Assembly: GCA_963676655.2 (NCBI GenBank)
Contig: CAXXKX010000003.1
Location: 3,038,001 to 3,102,000, forward strand
Reading direction: 5' to 3'
Length of the DNA: 64,000 nt
Origin: G963676655 sp963676655
GTDB lineage: Bacteria; Verrucomicrobiota; Lentisphaeria; Victivallales; Victivallaceae
This document shows positions 8,006-16,890 of the stretch, piece by piece. Made by a program: the position numbers and the translations under genes. Position 1 is the first letter of the stretch, and each line of letters opens with the position of its first letter. Under the pieces are notes generated by a model. The model worked only from the letters and a program-made list of their open reading frames with translations. It had not been told where the DNA came from and searched no databases.

Positions 8006-9643
8006 GTGAAGCTCCTTGATGCTACAGATAAACTAAGATTTCCACGACAGATTAAGCGCGCGTTGCGATATATTTATAATGATTATATAAATTTACTTTC
8101 TGACCCATTTTTGTTTGATACGGTATTGGATTTGTGGGACCCATTTAAAACATTGTATAAAACAATTACTGAGCTAGAAAGCCATAACGTGGTTGAATGT
8201 CAAGCTCTAGGCTCAGACAATCGCCTACATCCCATCCTTGACAATTACAGGACTACTCAATTGGCAGACTTCATTGATGCATTGCACAATGCGTTAGTCC
8301 ATCGAGTGAGCAATGCTTCTAAAGATAGGCCAAATCGTGATATTGCAGGAACGTTTAAAGGCAGTTTAAACCAAATACTTATGGCAACAGGAGTTCCTCT
8401 AGCATGCGGAATTGGAATTTTTCGCAAATATATGGAGCACGACTCCGAAGATACATGGCTTCGTGATCAGGCTGGAGGAGTAATTCGTATTGGCTTCAAA
8501 CCCGGAATATACAGCAATATACTCAACCTGAGTACAAATGACACTCAGTTGGCATATTTTGATGCTTCAGTCGCTCATATTTTACACATAGCTAGTTGGA
8601 CCGATTATATACATGAGGCATTTCATTTTATATTCCGTCATGATTTGCTAAAAACATATAATATTTTCGATAGTCATTTGATTGTCAGGGTGGAGGAGAT
8701 ATTTGCAACATTGTCTTTTGAACTCTTTATTTTCGGTAAAGACATAAAAGCGTTTAGATACCACCTGTTTCTCAGTTACTCAAGGGCTCCTGAAAGCATT
8801 GGACCACAAGAGAGATACTCTAAAATGAAGTTTGTTGAAGTTGCCACCCGTATATTTTTAACTTCATATGCAATTGAAAAATGTTATGAGAAACCATTGT
8901 CGGAAATGGTTGATTTTCCGTTAAAAGTCTATCATATCGAAAGAGATTTATATTGTGATTTTGAAAAGATGTTGCTGAATTGTGGACATATGTTTTCTGA
9001 ATTTGACCGATGGTGGAAAGATGAAAAATTTAAACAGTTCACAAAAGCGCAATTTTGTGACATATGCAAATCGGTTCTCCCATATATGGCTGACACATGG
9101 AAACATGCTATTGGGATTTACAATAAAGTGTATAAAGAAACCTTCCCGAACGTTGAAGCCAATAATTATGTGCAGCTGGGAGATGATTTAGGTTCTCTTA
9201 TTGAGCATGGATTCAAAAAAGGATCCCCCCTAATATGGAGTAGATACCAAGGACCAGGGGCAATGCCATTGAACACTCCTATATTCGAAAATATAAATGG
9301 TATGAAATATTACTTGTATAATACCCCGGGGGGCATGGATACTCTTCAATTCAGCATGAGAATTCTCTATCAGTATATCCAAACTATCCGGCGCGCGATT
9401 GCTACACAAAATGGAAATAAGAAACTTATTCATTTGAGGCGAGACAAGAATGGGAAGGTTGAATACACGAAGGGGAACTGGCACGAGTTTCAGGCTGACA
9501 AAGGACGGGCATTTCTTAATTGCTGTATCCCGCACTGTAGACGGGAGCGAGTAAAAAAACAAATTACAATAATAAAAAGCTTTTGGGATATTTCTTCTGA
9601 ACTGCGAGCAAGAAGACTTCTTGAGCTGTTTCCTCGTGACTGA
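8006..9643 (+). pseudogene. 3' part of the split 1041-aa gene; carries an HExxH metallopeptidase-like motif
   Basis: The original reading frame resumes at 7937, right after the AAATT duplication, 23 codons before the ATG at 8006. From that ATG there are 545 residues. Residues 203-207 read HEAFH (HExxH, encoded at 8612-8626), followed about 23-24 residues later by Glu230-Glu231 in RVEEIFATLSFELFIF. An HExxH helix plus a downstream acidic helix is the zinc-site pattern of gluzincin-type metallopeptidases. The match is by motif only; no family is recognised. The C-terminus is basic and Cys/His-containing (CCIPHCRRERVKKQ). It ends 28 bases from the convergent isomerase-like gene. The fragment might be expressed alone from the ATG at 8006, but no good ribosome site precedes it. 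Confidence 0.7.
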
Positions 9644-9671
9644 ACGCGTTTTACAGCTACTGAACTTTGAA

Positions 9672-11000
9672 TTATATTGTTTTCAAATTCAGGCATCCAG
9701 CAATATGAGCCCAAGCTTTAATCTCCTTAGTGTAATCTCCGTAAGCGATCATCCAATGATGTCCAATACCTTCAGCAAAAATCCAATCGCATATTTCCTT
9801 GAAAGGGTTATCGAACCTCACACGAACAGGATTCCCTGGAAATACCATCGATGTTTTTAGCGCTTCCCCGCGTAGCATAGCTACTTGATAGCCGTTGTCT
9901 CCCGCGACCAGACTTAACAGCGTTACCACGCCGGTTTTAGCCGGGAAAAGCACGCAGGCCCCCTGATCCATAAGACGCACCCGGTTCAAGCTTATTTTCT
10001 CCCCGGCATCTGCTAGGCTCAATGAGCCTGAACCGCAATGGGTGAAAACAACGCTTCCGTCCGGTAAGGGCTCAAGCCAGTCGGCGTTATGCGTCGGCTG
10101 TTCACTCAGCAAGGTCAAGATAAGCTGTCCAGCCGCTCCGTTAACATCTCCCTCACAGGCCATCGGGATGCCGCAATCAGCCAGAAGGGATGCCGCCAGG
10201 CAGGTTTTTCCCATAAGTCCGGGATAGCAACCTATTGTAAGCGCAGCCAAATTATGCACCCTTACGCAATCTTTCAACGCTAAATACATTTTCATGGCAC
10301 TGATACCGTCTTCGTTCGTTATAGCGCAGGAATCCACTTTTCGTTTCAATTCGTTTAATACGCGATAAGCCGTGGACTTTGGTTTCAAAGCGGCGGCAGC
10401 GGTGATTTCCGCTAGGTCAAGGTGTATGACTCGTGGCCCGATACTCTTCTTTAAGGCGAATTCAAAAGCCGCAGTATGCGTCATGCCATTGACATGGCTT
10501 CCGGAAATCCCAATCTTGGCCCGCCGTAGCCGGGACCGCAAAGCACAGGCTCTGAGAAAACATACCGCCTGTTCTATTATAGAATGGTCTTCTGCTTTTC
10601 CGAAGACATATTGAAATTTATATGAAAGGTATTTCAAGAAAGACGCGAGTTGTTGACTCCCGCACAAGGAACCGGTTTCCATTCCCGGCAATGCCCATAA
10701 TAGCGCCGGGACATCGCATTCTTCAAGGAAATCCAGCGCCAGATAATCCTCAAACCAGCATGCGGGAACAAATACGACCGTGTCCAAGAATTTTCCGGCT
10801 GCCTTCTTCCCTGAAGCGATCGCCTCGTCTGGCGACGTTATCAGTCCGGACAATACGATTTCACAGTTCCTGCGCTTTAAAGCTTCAGAAACTGCATAAA
10901 CTATTTTTAAAGCGTTTCCCGCTCCCACTTCAAGCGGGCTGGATAAGGAAAACACTGCCACTCTCGGGCATAGTTTGTTTCCGGCTTCCATATTAGTCAT
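9672..11000 (-). CDS. L-fucose/L-arabinose-isomerase-family protein
   Basis: A 442-aa cytoplasmic protein with the fold signature of sugar isomerases of the fucose/arabinose group: an N-terminal flavodoxin-like half (VFSLSSPLEVGAG), a middle part with CEGDVNGAAGQLI (metal-binding Glu/Asp region), HCGSGSLSL, and C-terminal EGIGHHWMIAYGD, where the His-His pair matches the isomerase active-site end. The natural substrate cannot be told. It is the last gene of an operon after the DegT and MttB-like genes; its start overlaps the MttB-like stop by 8 bases, indicating coupling. It is absent from the inverted copy near 59 kb. Confidence 0.75.
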   Translation of the reverse strand: MTNMEAGNKLCPRVAVFSLSSPLEVGAGNALKIVYAVSEALKRRNCEIVLSGLITSPDEAIASGKKAAGKFLDTVVFVPACWFEDYLALDFLEECDVPALLWALPGMETGSLCGSQQLASFLKYLSYKFQYVFGKAEDHSIIEQAVCFLRACALRSRLRRAKIGISGSHVNGMTHTAAFEFALKKSIGPRVIHLDLAEITAAAALKPKSTAYRVLNELKRKVDSCAITNEDGISAMKMYLALKDCVRVHNLAALTIGCYPGLMGKTCLAASLLADCGIPMACEGDVNGAAGQLILTLLSEQPTHNADWLEPLPDGSVVFTHCGSGSLSLADAGEKISLNRVRLMDQGACVLFPAKTGVVTLLSLVAGDNGYQVAMLRGEALKTSMVFPGNPVRVRFDNPFKEICDWIFAEGIGHHWMIAYGDYTKEIKAWAHIAGCLNLKTI

Positions 11001-12411
11001 CCCACTTTTTCAAGATATTGTCCAGCTTTGCGACTTTTTCGCCGGAAAGACTTGAATTGCTTCCTTTTTCGAGGATTTTAACCGCTTGTTCTGCTGCGAT
11101 ATCAGAAGATGATTTAGAGCCTTCATTCTGCCACCTGCCGAAAGTCATGCCTCTAGCGATATGGGTATCGACATGTTCTCCAGCCAGCAGTGAGGTAAGA
11201 GTATGCTCCTGGTCGAGGTATGTACCTCTCGCTCCAACGCTTTTGATTAAATCCGCGGCAATGCTTTCCGTGGAAATATGTATCCCTTCACTCATTCTTT
11301 TCGCTAATCTGTTCATCTCATTGTCGAGCATGAGCTGTTCTTTCGTCACAGTCATTCCAGTACCGAACATTCCTGAGTTGACAATGAGGTCATTGCCGCC
11401 GGAAACCGCGGACAGCACGCTCATCATTTTTTCCCAGCCCATCTGTTCATCATAAGTATTGGAGTCGGAGTCGGGACCGATCGAATGACTTGGCATGTTA
11501 TAGAAATGTGCCATTTGCGCGCCTCCAATCCTCATCAGCGCCTCTTCCGGCCGCCCGATGATCACATTGGCGTAACGCATGTCATAGGAGGTCCAGGCGG
11601 CGGCATAGATCAGCGGGGTTCCCGGATTTACAATATGGGAAAGTATAACTCCGGAAAGCACTTCGATATTATGTACGGCAATATTTCCCGCCAAAGTGTA
11701 TGGAGCGGTCATACCGGCAATTGGTTGCGGTAGAAAAGCCAACGGCATTCCAACTTTCGCGCAATCCACCACCGCTTCCGATGCTCCGCCTTCCCAATAA
11801 AGCGGACTCGTGGATGAAAGCTGGCTTATCATACTGGATTTGTCTTTAAAATTATTGAGCCCGGTGGTTTCCATGGCCATTTCCATGATTGCTTTATTCA
11901 CTTTGCGGTTTTCCGTAGAGAAAAATACCGGCTTCTTTGAGTTTCGCAAAATACCGGCGACCGCGTGCGCGAGCATTGTCTGGCTGGGAACGTCACCCGG
12001 GTTGAGAGGAACGCCGATAATGTCAATGTCATCCAGCGCATCGCAGATAACGGCGAAATCCTCAACATCTTTAAGGACTGAATTTCTTCTGTCTCCCTTG
12101 TCGTTCGTCATGACAAATACTGCATTGTGACCGCCGGCAAAACGTACTTGCCCATCGCCGATAATAAAAGAGTCTTTACCTTCGCGATCACACATATTGA
12201 TTATTCTTTTATTTTTTGCAATACAGTCTTCGACCAGGCTGCGCGGGAATCGGACCGTTTCCTCATCGCACACCGCGCCGCCGGCCGCCAGAATATCTCT
12301 TACTTCGGAGCTTTCAAAAAGCAAGCCGGTATTCTCCAAAACATCCAAAGATGCTTCATGTATTTTTTTAATCTCATTTTCATCGAAAGTCTTCCATTGA
12401 GAGAGTTTCAT
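10993..12411 (-). CDS. MttB-superfamily (trimethylamine methyltransferase-like) protein without pyrrolysine codon
   Basis: A 472-aa protein with the MttB-family N-terminus (EIHEASLDVLENTGL-type segment: KKIHEASLDVLENTG), CDREG, GPDSDSNTYDEQMGWEKM and the C-terminal LDQEHTL region. In the classical trimethylamine enzyme an in-frame amber codon encodes pyrrolysine; here the frame has none, so it belongs to the non-Pyl branch, some members of which demethylate quaternary amines such as glycine betaine onto a corrinoid protein. No corrinoid-binding protein is encoded in the window. Middle gene of the degT-mttB-isomerase operon. Its first 182 codons recur as a truncated copy at 58853-59425. Confidence 0.85.
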   Translation of the reverse strand: MKLSQWKTFDENEIKKIHEASLDVLENTGLLFESSEVRDILAAGGAVCDEETVRFPRSLVEDCIAKNKRIINMCDREGKDSFIIGDGQVRFAGGHNAVFVMTNDKGDRRNSVLKDVEDFAVICDALDDIDIIGVPLNPGDVPSQTMLAHAVAGILRNSKKPVFFSTENRKVNKAIMEMAMETTGLNNFKDKSSMISQLSSTSPLYWEGGASEAVVDCAKVGMPLAFLPQPIAGMTAPYTLAGNIAVHNIEVLSGVILSHIVNPGTPLIYAAAWTSYDMRYANVIIGRPEEALMRIGGAQMAHFYNMPSHSIGPDSDSNTYDEQMGWEKMMSVLSAVSGGNDLIVNSGMFGTGMTVTKEQLMLDNEMNRLAKRMSEGIHISTESIAADLIKSVGARGTYLDQEHTLTSLLAGEHVDTHIARGMTFGRWQNEGSKSSSDIAAEQAVKILEKGSNSSLSGEKVAKLDNILKKWDD

Positions 12412-12434
12412 AATTGCCTCGTTTGTTGCTTTTT

Positions 12435-13661
12435 TTATATTATTGCGTCACGGATAATTGCCGCCGCTTCATTTTCCTGTTCTTTGGCAAGACACGATGG
12501 AATTGGCAGAAGAATGCTTTTTGCAAAAAGCGCGTCGCTGTCCGGACATGCTCCCCTGTCATAGTTGTAATCGCTTTCCAGGTTGGCTTCAAGCCGCCAT
12601 GGAAAACCGGAAGAAGATATGGGCACTTTTTTAACTAGTGCGGGAATATTATAATAAATATGCAGTCCGTAATCTTCCAGCCGGAATGAGTTGTAAAGGC
12701 CGTTTGTCTTCATTTTATCCCAGACCGCCGCCGCTTTCTCTGCATCCGGCAAAGTGAAGATCAGGAATGGTGCGGTGTCGCCGTCGACATCGGTGATCCT
12801 CCTGAATTCAAGGCCGGGAATCTCTTCCAAAAGTTTTTTAATGCGGTTTTTCGACGCTTTCATTTTAGCGATGATTGAAGGAAGTTTTTTCAACTGTACT
12901 GACGCGACCGCTCCGCACAGCTCGCTCATCCGTCTTCCGCCGCCCCAGAGAATTGCGTCGTCGTCGGGATTGGCTAGACGTCCGTTTTTCCTGATCATGC
13001 CCATATCATGTGCGGAAAAAGCGCGCGTATAGATTCTTTCGTCGTTTGTCACGATCAGTCCTCCTTCGCCGCAGGTAATATTCTTATTTAGCTGCAAGCT
13101 GAATATTCCGGCCTTGCCCCAAGTCCCGACTTTGCGTCCTTTAAAAGAGCCGCCATTGCATTGGGCGCAGTCTTCCAGCACGGGTATTCCATATCTATCT
13201 GCGATTTCCATGATTCTGTCCATTTCACAAGGCGCTCCCGCCATATGGACCGGCACGATCAGTCTTGTTCGGCCGTTTATCTTTTTCTCCAGATCCGCCG
13301 GGTCCATATTGAATGAATCGTTTATCTCGCAAAAAACCGGGATTGCTCCGCATTGCACCACCGCCCCGACTGTGGCAACCCACATGAATGACGGAACTAT
13401 CACCTCGCTTCCCGGACCTATATCCAACGCCGCCATAACCGAAATCAGTGCCCCGGTGCCGCTGTTGACTCCGAGGGCATATTTTACATTATAGAAATCT
13501 TTTGCGGCATCCTCCAACTTGTCGACATAAGATGGAGCATTCACTCCATAGTATCTAAACATTGAGCCGTTGCGTATAACGTCCAGTACGACATCTTCCT
13601 CTTCCCGGTTAATCCAGTGTACACCGGGAAATTCATTGGGCCAAGCTGCTTTTTGCTTCAT
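12435..13661 (-). CDS. DegT/DnrJ/EryC1/StrS-family PLP aminotransferase
   Basis: A 408-aa sugar-aminotransferase-type protein. The family pattern is clear: GVNSGTGALISVMAALDIGPGSEVIVPSF near residue 65, the VPVHMAGAPCEMDRIMEIADRYGIPVLEDCAQ segment, and the Schiff-base Lys in FSLQLNKNITCGEGG (about residue 192). Family members transaminate keto-sugars or related carbonyl compounds in the cytoplasm. First gene of the operon; a strong promoter with an operator-like palindrome lies upstream. The copy at 57603-58829 differs by one seen residue (Ile here, Val there, in GALxSVMAAL). Confidence 0.88.
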   Translation of the reverse strand: MKQKAAWPNEFPGVHWINREEEDVVLDVIRNGSMFRYYGVNAPSYVDKLEDAAKDFYNVKYALGVNSGTGALISVMAALDIGPGSEVIVPSFMWVATVGAVVQCGAIPVFCEINDSFNMDPADLEKKINGRTRLIVPVHMAGAPCEMDRIMEIADRYGIPVLEDCAQCNGGSFKGRKVGTWGKAGIFSLQLNKNITCGEGGLIVTNDERIYTRAFSAHDMGMIRKNGRLANPDDDAILWGGGRRMSELCGAVASVQLKKLPSIIAKMKASKNRIKKLLEEIPGLEFRRITDVDGDTAPFLIFTLPDAEKAAAVWDKMKTNGLYNSFRLEDYGLHIYYNIPALVKKVPISSSGFPWRLEANLESDYNYDRGACPDSDALFAKSILLPIPSCLAKEQENEAAAIIRDAII

Positions 13662-13737
13662 TTGATAACAATCCGTTTTTTAATTACACAATTCTGAAAA
13701 AATTTCCACATTAACTTTTGAATATATTCCTCAAAAA

Positions 13738-13784
13738 ACTTAATCGGTTTAGTAAATAATACTCTTTATTCGATTATTTGTCAA
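13738..13784 (-). promoter_or_regulatory. Promoter and LacI-type operator for the degT-mttB operon (left copy)
   Basis: On the minus strand TTGACA (13779-13784), a 17-base spacer and TATTAT (13756-13761) form a near-perfect sigma-70 promoter. Two bases after the -10 box is the imperfect palindrome ACTAAACCGATTAAGT (13738-13753), 12 of 16 positions symmetric with a central CG, typical of LacI-family operators. It sits where bound repressor would block initiation. The divergent lacI gene begins 43 bases beyond the -35 box. Confidence 0.7.
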
Positions 13785-13826
13785 GCAATAATTGATTTTT
13801 TTATTTCAAGTATTATCTTACGATTA

Positions 13827-14843
13827 ATGAATAAAACAGGAACAGCTTCAGTGGTCACAGTAAAAGATATTGCGAAAAGAGCCGGGGTCTCAAGGGCGGC
13901 CGTATCTAAAGCGCTCAACGACAAAAGCGATATTTCCATATCAGTAAAAAAGAAAATAAGGAAGATCGCCAACGAGATGGGATACGTTGCAAATGTCGCG
14001 GCGAAAACACTTTCAACCAGAAAAACCGGAACAATCGGCGTATTGGTCGGCTTTCCTCAAATACCGACTGTTGCCGAGAGGATATTGGGAGTTCAGGACT
14101 GTGCCATGCAAAAAAATTATTTGTGCATGATCTCTTTTCACGACGGCAAGATGGCTAATGAAATTAATCAGGTTAAAATGCTCAAGGGGCGCATAGACGG
14201 GCTAATTATCACCCCCATTAATCAATCCAGGGATCTGGTCAAGAATATAAAAGAACTGAATGTGCCGGTAGTACTGATGAATGAAGCACTTCCTGGTCTT
14301 GATACTGATTACGTGGGAGATGACGATGAGCACGGCGGATATATCGGCGCCCTGCATTTTATCGAAGCCGCCGGAGGACATATGGCCTACTTGGGCAATC
14401 GGACCGACTGTCCCTCGGACCTTGCCGTCATCAGGGGTATCAGACGGGCGTTTGAAAAGAAGAATATCCCTGACAGCCTCCATGTATTGTGGGGCAATGC
14501 GGACCAGAACGATGTCAACAGGAATATCGACATTCTGATCAAGGATTTTTCCGGTATCAAAGGTATTTTTTGCTTCAACGATATGACCGCTCTCTGGGCA
14601 ATGCAATACCTTGATCGCCAGGGGGTGAATGTGCCGTCACAAATGAAGGTAATGGGCTATGATGATATCAGTTTTGCCGCCATGGCTCGCGTCCCGCTGA
14701 CCAGTATATCTCAGCCGAACCGACAGATAGGCGTCCAGTCAGCCATGGTGCTTTTTGACAGAATGGAAGCTCCTGCAACGTATGATCATCCTAAAAAAAT
14801 TATTTTTTCTCCAACCCTTGTCATTAGAGATTCAAGCTGTTAA
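13827..14843 (+). CDS. LacI-family transcriptional regulator (left copy)
   Basis: A 338-aa regulator. The N-terminal helix-turn-helix reads VKDIAKRAGVSRAAVSKALN, followed by the hinge (VAAKTLSTRKTGTIGVLVGF) and a periplasmic-binding-protein-like effector domain ending FSPTLVIRDSS. It is divergent from degT and presumably represses from the palindrome at 13738-13753. The product is identical in sequence to that of 56421-57437. The effector is unknown; a sugar or sugar derivative is expected for this family. Confidence 0.9.
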   Translation: MNKTGTASVVTVKDIAKRAGVSRAAVSKALNDKSDISISVKKKIRKIANEMGYVANVAAKTLSTRKTGTIGVLVGFPQIPTVAERILGVQDCAMQKNYLCMISFHDGKMANEINQVKMLKGRIDGLIITPINQSRDLVKNIKELNVPVVLMNEALPGLDTDYVGDDDEHGGYIGALHFIEAAGGHMAYLGNRTDCPSDLAVIRGIRRAFEKKNIPDSLHVLWGNADQNDVNRNIDILIKDFSGIKGIFCFNDMTALWAMQYLDRQGVNVPSQMKVMGYDDISFAAMARVPLTSISQPNRQIGVQSAMVLFDRMEAPATYDHPKKIIFSPTLVIRDSSC

Positions 14844-14935
14844 AACTGTCTTGCCGCGGCAAAGACGACATTTCGGAACAGAATTTTTCCCGGGTAATCG
14901 GTCAGTCGATATTCCATGGGGGATGAGGCAAGAAG

Positions 14936-16564
14936 TCAGGCGGCATGTTGATTGACAGACGAATCAATGTCGCCGGAAAGAAGTAATGAGTATAAATCCG
15001 CACGATTGTCTTTGGTTAATGAGTTCAAGGCTTTTTCAAGGAATCTAACAGGATCGTGTCCCCGACATTTTGCTGTATGAAGAACAGTCATCAGGATTTC
15101 TCTGGTTCGCATTCCGCGTTCAGACTGACAGCCAAAACTTATTTTTCGCAATATTACTACAGGTCGAAGATTGCGTTCCCCGAAGTTGTTTTCGCATGGA
15201 ATATCCGGGTTTTCAACCCAGTGGAACAGTTTATCCTCATTTTCTCTAAATATATTTTGGACACCTTGGACTCCGGGATCATTGGCGTCTTTTTTGCAAA
15301 TTCTCATAATCTCTTTTTTGATCTTTTGGGCTTCAGAGATATATTTTTTGCGGCTAAGCGGTTTGCCTATAAGCTTCATTGCTTTTGTTAACTGAGTCAT
15401 CAAGTCATCACAAAAAGCACAGACTTGTTTATCATCGGGGAATTCGAGTTTAAGCTTTTCTACATCCCGCAGCAAATGGGCGTAGCAGAACTGTCGTATT
15501 ATTTTAAGCGGGGAATAGCCGCAATAGCGGTCAACAACCAAAATGAGTTTGGACTCTTCTTCCCCAAGTATTTCTTGGGGAACAATCGAACCTCGTGTTT
15601 CACGGAACGCGAATACTCGAAAAAAATCATTTGCAAACAACCATGCATATGCTTTTTTACCATCCATGGTCCAACCGGTTTCATCCGCATGCAGAAATAT
15701 AGATTTACGCATTTCAATAATGATCTGGTGATACAATGGTTCAAGCGCGTCGGCATATCTGTGCGCCATGCCAAGCAGGGTTCCTTTGTTGATGTCGAAC
15801 CGTTCGGCGACGCTTCCGATTGTCGCATTATGGAAATAACATTCAGCAACACTTAAAGCCCCGGCCAAATTAGTAAATTTGGCTCCCGGCATAACGCCAG
15901 GAGATGATACGGTTGTATCCTGACCGCAACATGCGCAACGAAATTTTGTATTGACATTCATTATTTTTTCTAACCGCATCGGAATGAAATTATATACAGC
16001 ATGGTTCACAAATCCGACAGCCTGCAATTGGGGCGAACCGCAACATTTCGCCTTGACAGGATGAGTATTGTACTTTACTGTATCAGCTTCATCCAGACTG
16101 AAATCTTTGCGTCCGTACCCTTTGTGCCCCACTTTTGCTCCACCTCTTTTCGCGCGATTTTCAGCAGTGGAGTTCTTCTTAAAAACCTTTTTTGACGATG
16201 GCGTATTAATCCCATACGGATCCTCTGTGCCTTTGCGGATATTCAATTTTTTTTCAAGCTCTTTAACTTGCTTTTGTGATTGAGCATAGGCATGGGATAA
16301 TTCGTTGAGTCTTTCAAGTTGAGCATGCAAGTCCAAGCCGTCTTTTTCCCATAAACGTGACTTGGCTTTAAATTCGGCATTAATCGCTTGCTGGCGCTTA
16401 AGTTCCGCTTCCAGATATTGTGCCTTTCTCTGTTCTTCTTTGAAAAGAATAAAATACTGCTGCGACTCTTGTTCCGATTTTCGAGCCGCCTTACTATAGA
16501 ACTCCACTTCTCGTTCGAGTTCCGCAATACGTTTCTTATAGCGCTCGGTATAATGTTTTCTCAC
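14936..16564 (-). CDS. IS66-family transposase (TnpC-type)
   Basis: A 542-aa protein. The N-terminal 130 residues form a long coiled coil (RIAELEREVEFYSKAARKSE and following), then a zinc-finger-like part (KCCGSPQL, RCACCGQDTTV), then the catalytic core with Asp in IFLHADETGWTMDGKKAY, a second acidic site near LVVDRYCGYS, and the Glu region in CENNFGERNLRPVVILRKIS. The order and length fit IS66 TnpC. Its start overlaps the small upstream gene by 4 bases, so the two are co-translated. Confidence 0.92.
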   Translation of the reverse strand: MRKHYTERYKKRIAELEREVEFYSKAARKSEQESQQYFILFKEEQRKAQYLEAELKRQQAINAEFKAKSRLWEKDGLDLHAQLERLNELSHAYAQSQKQVKELEKKLNIRKGTEDPYGINTPSSKKVFKKNSTAENRAKRGGAKVGHKGYGRKDFSLDEADTVKYNTHPVKAKCCGSPQLQAVGFVNHAVYNFIPMRLEKIMNVNTKFRCACCGQDTTVSSPGVMPGAKFTNLAGALSVAECYFHNATIGSVAERFDINKGTLLGMAHRYADALEPLYHQIIIEMRKSIFLHADETGWTMDGKKAYAWLFANDFFRVFAFRETRGSIVPQEILGEEESKLILVVDRYCGYSPLKIIRQFCYAHLLRDVEKLKLEFPDDKQVCAFCDDLMTQLTKAMKLIGKPLSRKKYISEAQKIKKEIMRICKKDANDPGVQGVQNIFRENEDKLFHWVENPDIPCENNFGERNLRPVVILRKISFGCQSERGMRTREILMTVLHTAKCRGHDPVRFLEKALNSLTKDNRADLYSLLLSGDIDSSVNQHAA

Positions 16565-16890
16565 TTTTTCTTATTCTTCTCTTTCAAAATATCCAAATAT
16601 TCCAACCCGAAACGAACCATTAACTCTTCAAGCTTGCGACCATTTGAAATAGCTTGCTGAATGCCTTCGAGTTGTGTTGGCCCAATGTATTTTGAATGCT
16701 GCTTGCCATCAATGTAATAAGTCATCTGGTGAGTAGGATGACGCTCCCCCGAAGCACATTTACGACAATTTTTACTGCCGCAATTACGCTTGTATTGACG
16801 TATTGACCCCTTAGCGACAATGCCGATTTTCTTGATTTCAGCCAACCATTCTCTCATCAATTCCTTTTCTGTCATCTTGAACCCTTTCAT
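16561..16890 (-). CDS. Small accessory protein of the IS66-type element
   Basis: 109 aa from 16890, or 104 aa from an internal ATG at 16875. The latter has AAGGG six bases upstream and I think it the better start. It carries a basic, Cys-rich motif (YKRNCGSKNCRKCASGERHP) followed by YYIDGKQHSKYIGP, seen in short proteins (DUF6788-like) that accompany some IS66-type transposases. The role is unknown; a nucleic-acid-binding accessory function is likely from the Cys/basic content. It lies directly upstream of the transposase and overlaps it. Confidence 0.75.
   Translation of the reverse strand: MKGFKMTEKELMREWLAEIKKIGIVAKGSIRQYKRNCGSKNCRKCASGERHPTHQMTYYIDGKQHSKYIGPTQLEGIQQAISNGRKLEELMVRFGLEYLDILKEKNKKK

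Noticed and set aside
10993..12411. Pyrrolysine (amber) codon in the MttB-like gene
   Set aside because: The frame is continuous with no in-frame TAG, so it belongs to the non-pyrrolysine branch.
13827..13900. Separate consensus promoter for the left lacI gene
   Set aside because: I could not find a -35/-10 pair with proper spacing on the plus strand; the divergent region only shows the degT promoter clearly.
14202..14606. A 134-codon open frame antisense to the lacI copy, repeated at 56658-57062
   Set aside because: It is a shadow of the lacI coding sequence; its duplication only reflects the inverted repeat, and it has no ribosome site or recognisable domain.
14851..14862. TTGCCGCGGCAA palindrome after lacI as an operator or terminator
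   Set aside because: It is downstream of the gene, has no loop for an RNA hairpin and no T-run directly after it; function cannot be supported.
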